From NCBI GenBank assembly GCA_021806765.1, contig JAJZQR010000304.1:1-6619 (forward strand): a DNA stretch of 6,619 nucleotides. The letters run 5' to 3'. Source of the DNA: Chloroflexota bacterium (lineage in GTDB: Bacteria > Chloroflexota > UBA6077). Made by a program: the position numbers and the translations under genes. The notes beneath the pieces are model-generated. The model worked only from the letters and a program-made list of their open reading frames with translations. It was not told where the DNA came from and made no database searches. The number at the start of each line of letters is the position of its first letter. Positions within the stretch are counted from its first letter, which is position 1. Shown one piece after another: positions 1 to 5,201 of the stretch.

Positions 1-725
1 TGGCGGTCAGCCGCTCCAAGAACACGGGGCTCTCCGACGTGGCAAGCGGACTCACCATCGACCTGAAGGCTGAGACGGGTGCGACTCCGGTGAAGCTTAC
101 CGTGGCCGGCGATACCTCCAGCATGAAATCGAAGATCCAGTCTTTCCTCGATGGGCTCAACGGTGTGGTGGATTACCTGAAGACAAAGTCCGCGTCGACC
201 AAGGGCAGCGACGGCAACTACACCCGGGGGCCGCTGAGCGGGTACACCCTCTACACCAGCCTGGAGTCGGAGTTGGCCAGAGACCTGATGACGCAGGTCA
301 CGGGGGGTGCGGCGGGCTCTCCCCAACGGCTGTATGACCTGGGAATCCAGATGGACAGCAGCGGCCACTTCGTGATCCAGGACTCGACCAAGCTGGACGC
401 GGCGCTCACCAGCAACCCGGCCGGGGTGCAGTACTTCTTCGGCAGCAGCTCGGGTGTTGCGGCGCTGGTGTCGAACCGGCTGGCTGCCTACGTGGATCCA
501 GTGGTCTCCACCCAGACATCCTACGTGCAGCAGGAGTTGGATGCCATCTCCAACCAGCAAAGCTCCATCGACGATCGGATTGCCACGCTGAACGATCGTC
601 TCAGCGCGCGGGAGGCCACCCTTCGCACGCAGTTCACGCAGCTGCAGTCGATGATGGTGGCTGCGTATCAACAACAGCAACAGTTGAACTCCATCTTCTC
701 TGCGACTTCTGGCTGGGGTATGTGA
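1..725 (+). CDS. fliD: Flagellar filament cap protein FliD, C-terminal part (5' truncated)
   Basis: The reading frame is open from base 3 and runs to TGA at 723-725, giving about 240 residues; the gene starts outside the window. A GTG at 39 is internal, because the family-like sequence SKNTGLSDV runs through it. FliD (HAP2) forms the cap at the tip of the growing flagellar filament and helps exported flagellin fold into place. What is visible matches the FliD C-terminal domain: a 'NTGLSDVASGLTIDLKA' segment like the conserved 'N.I.DVI.G.TL.LK' stretch of FliD, a 'LYDLGIQMDSSGHFVI' segment, then 'LDAALTSNPAGVQYFFG', which fits the usual 'l..al..np..v...F' pattern. The last 70 or so residues are a heptad-rich, Gln-rich helix (QQELDAISNQQSSIDDRIATL onward in part), as expected for the terminal coiled coil that packs in the cap and export channel. 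flaG follows 31 nt downstream, so the two are probably co-transcribed. Family assignment is secure; the N-terminal half cannot be seen. Confidence 0.93.
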   Translation, partial: AVSRSKNTGLSDVASGLTIDLKAETGATPVKLTVAGDTSSMKSKIQSFLDGLNGVVDYLKTKSASTKGSDGNYTRGPLSGYTLYTSLESELARDLMTQVTGGAAGSPQRLYDLGIQMDSSGHFVIQDSTKLDAALTSNPAGVQYFFGSSSGVAALVSNRLAAYVDPVVSTQTSYVQQELDAISNQQSSIDDRIATLNDRLSAREATLRTQFTQLQSMMVAAYQQQQQLNSIFSATSGWGM

Positions 726-756
726 GTTTTGCAGCGGGAACTAGGAGGATGGACAG

Positions 757-1110
757 ATGGTCCCGCATGACGACGGCATCGCACCCGTAACAGGAATACT
801 GCTCGATCGACCTGCCCCTTCCGGCCTTGGACTGCCGGAGAGTGCGAGGCAGGGTGGGCCGGCGGTGAAGCCCGCTGCCGATGCCAGCAGCGCGCAGGGC
901 ACCACGCCGATGGGGGAGGGTCTGAGACTGCAGTTGCAGGCTCAGGATGCCCACATCACCTTTCAAAGGGACGAGGACTCCGGGAAGTTGGTGGTACAAC
1001 TGAAGGACTCCTCGGGCAAGGTGCTCCGCCAGATACCGGCCGACGAGATGCTTCGCCTCGCCAGGGCCATCGACCAGTACCTCGGCCTCCTGGTCGATCG
1101 CCACAGCTGA
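757..1110 (+). CDS. flaG: FlaG family flagellar protein
   Basis: This is a 117-residue protein starting at ATG 757, with a strong AGGAGG site at 743-748 that fixes the start (8-nt spacing). The first 50 or so residues are Pro/Gly/Ala-rich and look disordered. The C-terminal 65 residues carry the FlaG signature: 'LRLQLQAQDAHITFQRDEDSGKL' leading into 'VVQLKDSSGKVLRQIPADEM', then 'LRLARAIDQYLGLLVD'. The motif 'D..sGkvlRQIPaeE.L.la..id...GLl.d' is typical of FlaG/YvyC proteins. These small proteins are encoded with filament genes (fliC, fliD, fliS) in many flagellated bacteria and have been linked to filament length; their biochemical role is not well defined. It sits just after fliD, supporting a filament-assembly role. 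No fliS follows, which is the commoner neighbour. Compared with typical FlaG proteins of roughly 110-130 residues, the length is normal. Confidence 0.85.
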   Translation: MVPHDDGIAPVTGILLDRPAPSGLGLPESARQGGPAVKPAADASSAQGTTPMGEGLRLQLQAQDAHITFQRDEDSGKLVVQLKDSSGKVLRQIPADEMLRLARAIDQYLGLLVDRHS

Positions 1111-1122
1111 GGGCGGAGCCAT

Positions 1123-1178
1123 CAGCTGTCAGCGGTCAGCGAACAGCAATCAGGTCTGAGGACTGAGGGCTCAGCGCC
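1123..1178. repeat. Heptamer tandem array A (8 degenerate 7-bp units)
   Basis: Eight consecutive 7-bp units, every one beginning CAG or GAG and six of eight ending in T (consensus SAGNNNT), starting CAGCTGT, CAGCGGT and including GAGGACT at 1158-1164. The phase is unbroken across all 56 bases. It begins 12 bases after the flaG stop codon. A second array of the same consensus, also eight units, lies 188 bp downstream. Degenerate heptanucleotide arrays in intergenic DNA are known in several bacterial groups (for example the STRR repeats of cyanobacteria); whether this belongs to any described family cannot be told here. Confidence 0.75.
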
Positions 1179-1202
1179 CGACACCTCACGGCAGGGACTC
1201 CC

Positions 1203-1281
1203 GCGCCCTCGGCGCCCCCGTAGTAACGACTTTAGTCGTTCGTGCCCGGCGTCCTGCCGGGGTGACAACCGGCTCAAGCCG
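1203..1281. repeat. Cluster of four short hairpins, possible REP-like element
   Basis: Four perfect inverted repeats sit close together. At 1203-1215 there is GCGCC/GGCGC with a 3-nt loop. At 1225-1240 there is AACGACT/AGTCGTT with 2 nt between. At 1245-1261 there is CCCGGC/GCCGGG with a 5-nt loop. At 1270-1281 there is CGGCT/AGCCG with 2 nt between. The second and fourth share the pattern CGRCT-NN-AGYCG, in which an A-T pair is replaced by G-C on both arms, and both are preceded by a GT-rich 'GTAGTAA' or 'GTGACAAC'. That looks like a structured repeat family rather than chance. Possible roles are a repetitive extragenic palindrome, a 3'-end stabiliser of the fliD-flaG mRNA, or a transcription end. 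There is no T-run to support intrinsic termination. Confidence 0.5.
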
Positions 1282-1366
1282 CCACCACAGCCCCAGCCCC
1301 TTCCAGCCATCCTCGAGGGAATCGTCGTTCTTGCCGGCCGGTTGCGTGCGAGGACGCCCGCGCTGC

Positions 1367-1422
1367 CAGCAGTCAGGACTGAGGACTGAGGACTGAGGAC
1401 TCAGAACTCAGAACCCAGCACA
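1367..1422. repeat. Heptamer tandem array B (8 degenerate 7-bp units)
   Basis: Eight consecutive 7-bp units in the same consensus and phase convention as array A (SAGNNNT). The core is three identical GAGGACT copies at 1381-1401, preceded by CAGGACT and followed by CAGAACT and more degenerate CAG-units. All eight begin CAG or GAG and six end in T. Array B is less diverged than A, and the GAGGACT unit occurs in both. It ends just before the palindromic cheA leader and 133 bp before the cheA start codon. Identical central units suggest recent slippage expansion, so copy number may vary between strains. Confidence 0.8.
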
Positions 1423-1425
1423 CGA

Positions 1426-1490
1426 GTCCCGGGACCTTTGTCCCGCAGATGAGGGACTATAGTCAGGGTGGCAGGTGCCACGGCTGGCCG
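1426..1490. promoter_or_regulatory. Palindrome-dense leader upstream of cheA
   Basis: Perfect palindromes or inverted repeats follow one another: GTCCCGGGAC (1426-1435), CGGGAC/GTCCCG with a CTTT loop (1430-1445), GACTATAGTC (1455-1464), GTGGCA/TGCCAC (1468-1481) and CGGC/GCCG (1481-1490). The 5-mer GTCCC or its complement GGGAC occurs four times in alternating orientation (1426, 1431, 1440, 1453), so mutually exclusive stems are possible. TATAGT at 1458-1463 resembles a -10 box but has no well-placed -35 box. GCCGATA at 1487-1493 resembles the -10 core of flagellar sigma-28 promoters but has no TAAA-type -35 element upstream. Position and density suggest operator sites or an RNA leader for the che operon; this is inference. 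Confidence 0.3.
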
Positions 1491-1554
1491 ATACCTATTA
1501 GTGGATCAAGACTGGGGGGCGTTCACCGCGCCTGTCCGGACGGGAAGGGCAATT

Positions 1555-3615
1555 ATGCTGAGTTTCGATGCGGCACCAGACGAACTGCAACTCTTCCTGC
1601 AGGAAGCTGAAGAACAGCTACAACTGCTGGACCAGGACATAGTCCTTCTAGAGAAGGAAGGGCCTCGTCCTGAACTCCTCCAGGAGATCTTTCGGGCCGC
1701 CCACACCCTCAAGGGTTCTTCGGCCTCCATCGGTCACAAGAAGATGGCCGCGCTGACCCACGCCATGGAGAACGTCCTGGACCAGCTGCGCCATGGGGAA
1801 GCGGAATGCAGCACGGAGCTGATCGACGCCCTGCTCAAGAGCCTGGACGGGTTGAGGCTGCTCAAGGAAGAGGTGGAAACCCTCCAGGATTGCGGGTTCG
1901 ACCCGACGGAACTGGTGGTGTGCCTGAACGGCATCGTGGAGAGAGGCCGGAACGTAAAGCCTCAGGATGCGGCACCCCTGACGGAGGCCGAGCCGGCTAG
2001 CTTCCAGGAGGAGTTGGAGGCCAACGGAGTTCGAGTCGTGGTCCAGATCGCCGAGGACTGCCCCCTTATGGCGGCGAGGTGTCTGCAGGTGTACCTGGAG
2101 GCGTCGAGCTTTGGCTCGGTGATCGACTGCGTACCCAGTCTCGACGCGATCGAGATCCAGCAAGTGAGCCAACGGATGAAGTTGGTGGTCAGGACCGACC
2201 ATGCCGACGATATGGTCAGGGCGTTGGAGACGCTTCCCGACATCGTCGAGGTCACAGTGGTCCAGCCGAAGGAGGAGGAAGAGTCAGGGGCGAATCCAGG
2301 GGAGGATGCTCCTGGCGATGCCCCCTCGAGTGGCCTTCGGGTTTCCCCCGGGCAGACTCGAGAGTCGACTGCTGGAGGAGAGCGCTCCAACGGCAGCGGC
2401 TCGAAGAGCCTCGGAAAGACGGTGCGGATCGACGTGGCCCGTCTCGACGACCTGCTGAACCTGGTGGGAGAACTGGTTATCGACCGCACCAGACTGGCCC
2501 AGCTCGGGGGACTGCTGCAGTCCAAATACGATGACCAGTCCATTGGAGACCTGACCGAGACCTCTCAACACATCGGGCGGATCGTCGACGAGCTGCAGGA
2601 AAGCATAATGAAAGCCCGGATGCTTCCGGTGGAGGGCCTCTTCAATCGTCTCCCTCGGGTAGTCAGGGACCTCGCGCAGCGATCGGGGAAGAAGATCGAC
2701 TTCGTCGTGGAGGGCAGGGAGACCGAGTTGGACCGGTCGGTCATCGAGGAACTCCACGACCCGCTGGTTCACCTGCTGCGGAACTGTGTGGACCATGGGA
2801 TCGAGCTTCCGGAGCAGCGGGCGGCCACCGGCAAGGCCGAGGTAGGGCGGATAAGACTCTCCGCTCAGCATCGGGAGAATCGGATCCTGCTGCGGGTCGA
2901 GGACGATGGGACCGGCATCGACACGGCAAAGATCAGGGCCACCGCGATCAGGAAGGGGGTCCTGACGGCCGAAGCGGCGGAGCGGATGTCCGATCAGGAG
3001 GCCATGGAGATGATCTTCGCGCCCGGGTTTAGCACCGCGGCGACCATAACCGACGTCTCCGGTCGTGGTGTTGGCATGGACATAGTCAGGACCAACATAG
3101 AGAAGCTAAACGGATCGGTGCGGGTGGAGAGCCGCCTTGGGGAGGGCTCCAGGTTCACCCTGGAGTTGCCTCTCACCCTCGCCATCATAGATGCCCTGAT
3201 GGTCGGTCTCGGCGACCAGATCCTGGCGATTCCGCTGGTCTCCGTAGTAGAGACCCTGAGGGTGTGGCGGTCGGAGATCCAGTGGATCAACAAACGGCAG
3301 GCCATCCAACTGCGGAACAGCGTGCTCCCGTTGATCGGTCTCGATCGCGCCCTGGGGCTACCCTCCTCCAGTGGTGGCAGCGACCGAGTCTTCGTGGTGG
3401 CCGTCAGAGTAGGGGATAACCGTTTCGGGCTTGTGGTTGACTCGCTCTTAGGAGAACTCCAGGTGGTGATCAAGTCTCTGGGCAGGCAGGTCGGCACCAT
3501 AGCGGGAGTGACCGGGGCGACTATCCTGGGAGACGGGCGGGTGGCTCTCATCTTGGACGTACCCAGCCTTGTGAAGTGCGTGCTGGAAGAGCAGTCGAAA
3601 GGGTGGGCGGCATGA
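1555..3615 (+). CDS. cheA: Chemotaxis histidine kinase CheA
   Basis: Cytoplasmic histidine kinase of the receptor array; it autophosphorylates under receptor control and donates phosphate to CheY and CheB. I start it at ATG 1555 (686 aa): a GGAAGG site lies 6 nt upstream, and the protein then begins like other CheAs (helix 'DELQLFLQEAEEQLQLLD'). The open frame extends to a GTG at 1468, but those 29 residues fit nothing. Domains by residue: P1 HPt about 1-110 with phospho-His50 in AAHTLKGSSA; P2-like CheY-binding domain about 157-240; an acidic Gly/Ser linker about 240-287; P3 dimerisation from 288 (KTVRIDVARLDDLLNLVGEL); P4 ATPase with N box HLLRNCVDHG (406-), G1 DDGTGID (450-), F box FAPGFST (488-) and G2 GRGVGMD (503-); P5 CheW-like about 545-680. 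All key motifs are intact and the length is close to the 671 aa of Thermotoga maritima CheA. It is the first gene of the che operon; its stop overlaps the cheC start (ATGA). Confidence 0.96.
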   Translation: MLSFDAAPDELQLFLQEAEEQLQLLDQDIVLLEKEGPRPELLQEIFRAAHTLKGSSASIGHKKMAALTHAMENVLDQLRHGEAECSTELIDALLKSLDGLRLLKEEVETLQDCGFDPTELVVCLNGIVERGRNVKPQDAAPLTEAEPASFQEELEANGVRVVVQIAEDCPLMAARCLQVYLEASSFGSVIDCVPSLDAIEIQQVSQRMKLVVRTDHADDMVRALETLPDIVEVTVVQPKEEEESGANPGEDAPGDAPSSGLRVSPGQTRESTAGGERSNGSGSKSLGKTVRIDVARLDDLLNLVGELVIDRTRLAQLGGLLQSKYDDQSIGDLTETSQHIGRIVDELQESIMKARMLPVEGLFNRLPRVVRDLAQRSGKKIDFVVEGRETELDRSVIEELHDPLVHLLRNCVDHGIELPEQRAATGKAEVGRIRLSAQHRENRILLRVEDDGTGIDTAKIRATAIRKGVLTAEAAERMSDQEAMEMIFAPGFSTAATITDVSGRGVGMDIVRTNIEKLNGSVRVESRLGEGSRFTLELPLTLAIIDALMVGLGDQILAIPLVSVVETLRVWRSEIQWINKRQAIQLRNSVLPLIGLDRALGLPSSSGGSDRVFVVAVRVGDNRFGLVVDSLLGELQVVIKSLGRQVGTIAGVTGATILGDGRVALILDVPSLVKCVLEEQSKGWAA

Positions 3616-4241
3616 TTGTTCTGTCGGAGGTGCTGCAGGATAGCCAGTGGAGGGCGCTCCGTGACGTGGCGGCCCGAGGTACCACCAATGCTGCTGCGGG
3701 ACTGTCGGAGATGGTTGGGCGCAACATTCGGATACAGACCCCTGATGTCTTCCTGGTGAGGATAGCAGAGGTTGCCAATCTGTTGGCAGGCCCCGGGGAC
3801 ACGGTTGTAGGGATATACCTGGCCATCTGCGGGGACGTCAAGGGCCACATCCTGTTGATGTTCTCGCCGAAAGAGGCCCATGGGCTGGTGGACATGCTGA
3901 TGGACCGGCCCTCGGGAACCACCACTTCTCTGGGGGCTATGGAGAGGTCGGCGCTGGGGGAGGTGGGAAACCTTACGGGTACGTTCTTTCTGAACGCTCT
4001 CGCCGAGGTCACGCGCCTCAACATCCAGCCGTCGCCTCCTGCGGTCATGGTGGACATGGGAGCGGCCGTGCTGGACGTTCCGCTCGCCGCCCTGGCCCAG
4101 TCCGCCGACGAATCCCTGGTTATCAAGACCGTGTTTATCGACGATCAGCGTCGCATCGAAGCGGCTTTCCTCGTGATGCCAGACCTACCATCACTGCAGG
4201 CCATCCTGGAGGTGCTGGAAAAGCGATGGCGGATCAGGTAG
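3612..4241 (+). CDS. cheC: CheY-P phosphatase CheC, first active site degenerate
   Basis: The 209-residue product starts at ATG 3612, inside the ATGA overlap with the cheA stop, with GGTGGG a few bases upstream. A GTG at 3576 in frame would add 12 residues from within cheA and is less likely. CheC removes phosphate from CheY and also binds CheD. CheC proteins are pseudosymmetric with two Exx N active-site motifs. The second is intact: SALGEVGNLTGTFFLNALAE (E117, N120), followed by the usual 'IQPSPPAVMVDM'. The first, ALRDVAARGTTNAAAGLS, aligns with 'ALkEIgNIGaGNAAtALS' but has D18 for Glu and A21 for Asn, so only one site is likely to be active. In Bacillus subtilis CheC both sites are present and the second is reported to contribute more. 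cheD follows with a 16-nt overlap, which suggests translational coupling and a CheC-CheD complex. FliY and CheX are related alternatives, but size, layout and the cheD neighbour favour CheC. Confidence 0.9.
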   Translation: MIVLSEVLQDSQWRALRDVAARGTTNAAAGLSEMVGRNIRIQTPDVFLVRIAEVANLLAGPGDTVVGIYLAICGDVKGHILLMFSPKEAHGLVDMLMDRPSGTTTSLGAMERSALGEVGNLTGTFFLNALAEVTRLNIQPSPPAVMVDMGAAVLDVPLAALAQSADESLVIKTVFIDDQRRIEAAFLVMPDLPSLQAILEVLEKRWRIR

Positions 4242-4723
4242 TGGTGCCCATCGGGATTGGCGAACTGCGGGCGAGCAGCGACCCGTCTGAAGTGCTGGTG
4301 GCCTACGGATTAGGCTCCTGTATCGGAGTGTGTCTCTACGACCCCGGCTCCGGGGTGGGGGGGCTGGCTCACGTAATGCTGCCCAACAGCGCCGAGGCCC
4401 TCATTCAGCGCCCCCTGAGCAAGTTCGCGGACCATGCTGTACCGATGCTCATCGAGGAGATGCGCAAGCTGGGGGTTGTCCAGCGTCGCCTGGTCTGCAA
4501 GATCGCCGGTGGAGCCCAGATGCTGGTAGGCCCCGGCTTCAGTGGCAACGGCTTCAACGTTGGTGAGCGAAACATTGAGGCGGTGAAGGCGGCCCTGGCG
4601 CGCCATAAGGTGCCGCTGGTGAAAGCCGAGGTCGGTGGGAACCGCGGGCGCACCCTGTCGGTCCATCTGGCCTCTGGCAGGATCGTGGTCAGGACTATTG
4701 GGGAGAAGGAATTCGAGCTGTAG
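4226..4723 (+). CDS. cheD: Chemoreceptor glutamine deamidase CheD (catalytic Thr position is Ala)
   Basis: This 165-residue protein starts at ATG 4226 inside the end of cheC. CheD converts specific receptor glutamines to glutamate and, in Bacillus-type systems, is exchanged between receptors and CheC according to CheY-P level. Family motifs are clear: VPIGIGELRAS at the N-terminus, YGLGSCIGVCLYDP with the nucleophile C32, GGLAHVMLP with H49, 'KFADHAVPMLIEEM', 'KIAGGAQML', 'NVGERNIEAVK' and 'EVGGNRGRTLSVHLASGRIV'. In T. maritima CheD the catalytic residues are T21, C27 and H44. The residue six before the Cys is Thr in T. maritima and B. subtilis but Ala26 here (codon GCC 4301-4303), so the triad is incomplete by this alignment. 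Activity may be reduced, or another residue may fill the role. Length matches the family (about 157-166 aa). A 121-nt gap separates it from cheY. Confidence 0.93.
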   Translation: MADQVVVPIGIGELRASSDPSEVLVAYGLGSCIGVCLYDPGSGVGGLAHVMLPNSAEALIQRPLSKFADHAVPMLIEEMRKLGVVQRRLVCKIAGGAQMLVGPGFSGNGFNVGERNIEAVKAALARHKVPLVKAEVGGNRGRTLSVHLASGRIVVRTIGEKEFEL

Positions 4724-4750
4724 CCTTCTTGCTGGCTGCCCAACACCTTT

Positions 4751-4764
4751 CGGCGCAGACGCCG
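4751..4764. other. Small GC hairpin in the cheD-cheY gap
   Basis: CGGCG (4751-4755) and CGCCG (4760-4764) form a perfect 5-bp stem with a 4-nt loop, 27 bases after the cheD stop. No T-run follows (the next bases are CTTCAGTCCC), so it does not look like an intrinsic terminator. It might mark an mRNA processing or stability point between the cheACD and cheYBR parts of the operon, but a stem this short is also possible by chance in GC-rich DNA. Confidence 0.25.
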
Positions 4765-4799
4765 CTTCAGTCCCTGTCTACCTTCGGGAAGAGGCTCGG

Positions 4800-4841
4800 A
4801 TGGGGAGTAGGGATTGGTACTTACCTGGAGGGAGTGGTTGA
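4800..4841 (+). CDS. Possible 13-codon upstream ORF coupled to cheY
   Basis: ATG 4800 opens a 13-codon frame, MGSRDWYLPGGSG, ending at TGA 4839-4841, three bases before the cheY ATG (4845). It has its own purine-rich site, GGGAAGAGG at 4786-4794, with 5-nt spacing. The likely cheY ribosome site GGAGGGAG (4827-4834) lies inside the mini-ORF, where it encodes Gly-Gly. The cheY site is 10 nt or more from its start codon, which is long, so termination and re-initiation could help cheY translation. No homology is recognisable and the frame may be chance; it is listed because of its position. Confidence 0.2.
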   Translation: MGSRDWYLPGGSG

Positions 4842-4844
4842 GAA

Positions 4845-5201
4845 ATGGCGACCTTGCTAGTAGTTGACGACGCCGCCTTTATGCGTATGCGATGCTCAAA
4901 GCTGCTGACCGAGAGTGGTTACCAGGTCATCGAGGCCGAAAACGGTGTGCAGGCGGTCCAGCAGTACCAGGCACACCATCCGGATGCCGTGCTGCTCGAC
5001 ATAACGATGCCAGAGATGGACGGGCTCACCGCGCTGAGGGAGATCCGCAAGATAGATCCCAACGCGAAGGTCGCGATGGTTACGGCCATGGGCCAGCAGT
5101 CGACCGTCATGGAGGCGCTCAAAGCGGGGGCCCGGGACTTCGTGCTGAAGCCGTTTCAGAGCGATCGTGTCCTGGCAACTGTGAAGAAGCTGGTGGGCTA
5201 G
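4845..5201 (+). CDS. cheY: Chemotaxis response regulator CheY
   Basis: A single-domain receiver of 118 residues, phosphorylated by CheA and acting on the flagellar switch (FliM/FliY). All receiver residues are present: acidic pocket D8/D9 (LLVVDDAAFMRMR), phospho-Asp D52 in LLDITMPEMDG, T80 in VTAMGQQ, and K102 in DFVLKPF. The stretches DDAAFMRM, DITMPEM and AMGQQ closely match T. maritima CheY, and there is no output domain, which supports a true CheY rather than a generic regulator. Start ATG 4845 is preceded by GGAGGGAG at 4827-4834, rather far upstream (10 nt from its last base). A 121-nt gap before it breaks the tight gene packing seen elsewhere in the operon. The stop TAG is immediately followed by the cheB ATG. 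Confidence 0.96.
   Translation: MATLLVVDDAAFMRMRCSKLLTESGYQVIEAENGVQAVQQYQAHHPDAVLLDITMPEMDGLTALREIRKIDPNAKVAMVTAMGQQSTVMEALKAGARDFVLKPFQSDRVLATVKKLVG

Larger units (their letters stand above)
1111..1554. other. Non-coding intergenic region between flaG and cheA
   Basis: These 444 bases contain no credible gene on either strand. The short open frames crossing them lack family-like sequence and run through repeats. The region holds, in order: a heptamer array (1123-1178), a run of small hairpins (1203-1281), a GC-rich stretch with the palindromes CCTCGAGG (1311-1318) and CCGGCCGG (1334-1341), a second heptamer array (1367-1422), and a palindrome-dense leader (1426-1490). An 11-of-12 direct repeat, GTCGTTCkTGCC, occurs at 1235-1246 and 1324-1335. 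No hairpin is followed by a T-run, so I see no standard intrinsic terminator for fliD-flaG. I also see no well-spaced -35/-10 pair. The region probably separates the flagellar unit from the chemotaxis operon, so an end of transcription and a cheA promoter are expected here but not identified. Confidence 0.75.

Noticed and set aside
634..1122. Minus-strand open frame of 162 codons opposite the fliD end and flaG
   Set aside because: It is antisense to two well-supported genes and its translation shows no recognisable domain.
1245..1261. GC hairpin as an intrinsic terminator of fliD-flaG
   Set aside because: A perfect 6-bp stem, but GTGACAACC follows rather than a T-run.
1123..1422. CRISPR array
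   Set aside because: The repeats are contiguous 7-bp units with no spacers, and the hairpins are not regularly spaced.
1465..1490. AGGGTGGCA resembling the T-box riboswitch AGGGTGGNACCGCG motif
   Set aside because: The ACCGCG half is missing, no upstream specifier or stem I layout or terminator is visible, and cheA is not a typical T-box target.
1458..1493. TATAGT (1458-1463) as a sigma-70 -10 box and GCCGATA (1487-1493) as a sigma-28 -10 core for cheA
   Set aside because: No -35 element lies at proper spacing for either: the best TTG-type hexamer is only 14 nt from TATAGT, and there is no TAAA-like box before GCCGATA. Mentioned under the cheA leader but not called as promoters.
1468..1554. 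N-terminal extension of cheA from GTG 1468 or GTG 1501
   Set aside because: The 29 extra residues match nothing in CheA, overlap palindromic leader DNA, and ATG 1555 has a better ribosome site and a family-like start.
2994..3881. Long minus-strand open frame (295 codons) opposite cheA and cheC
   Set aside because: The + strand encodes conserved CheA P4-P5 and CheC here. The reverse frame has low-complexity Arg/Ser/Thr/Pro-rich composition typical of the antisense of GC-rich coding DNA.
4635..4841. 68-codon + strand frame spanning the cheD end and the cheD-cheY gap
   Set aside because: Most of it is an out-of-frame reading of cheD with no conserved features; only its last 13 codons are kept as a low-confidence leader ORF.
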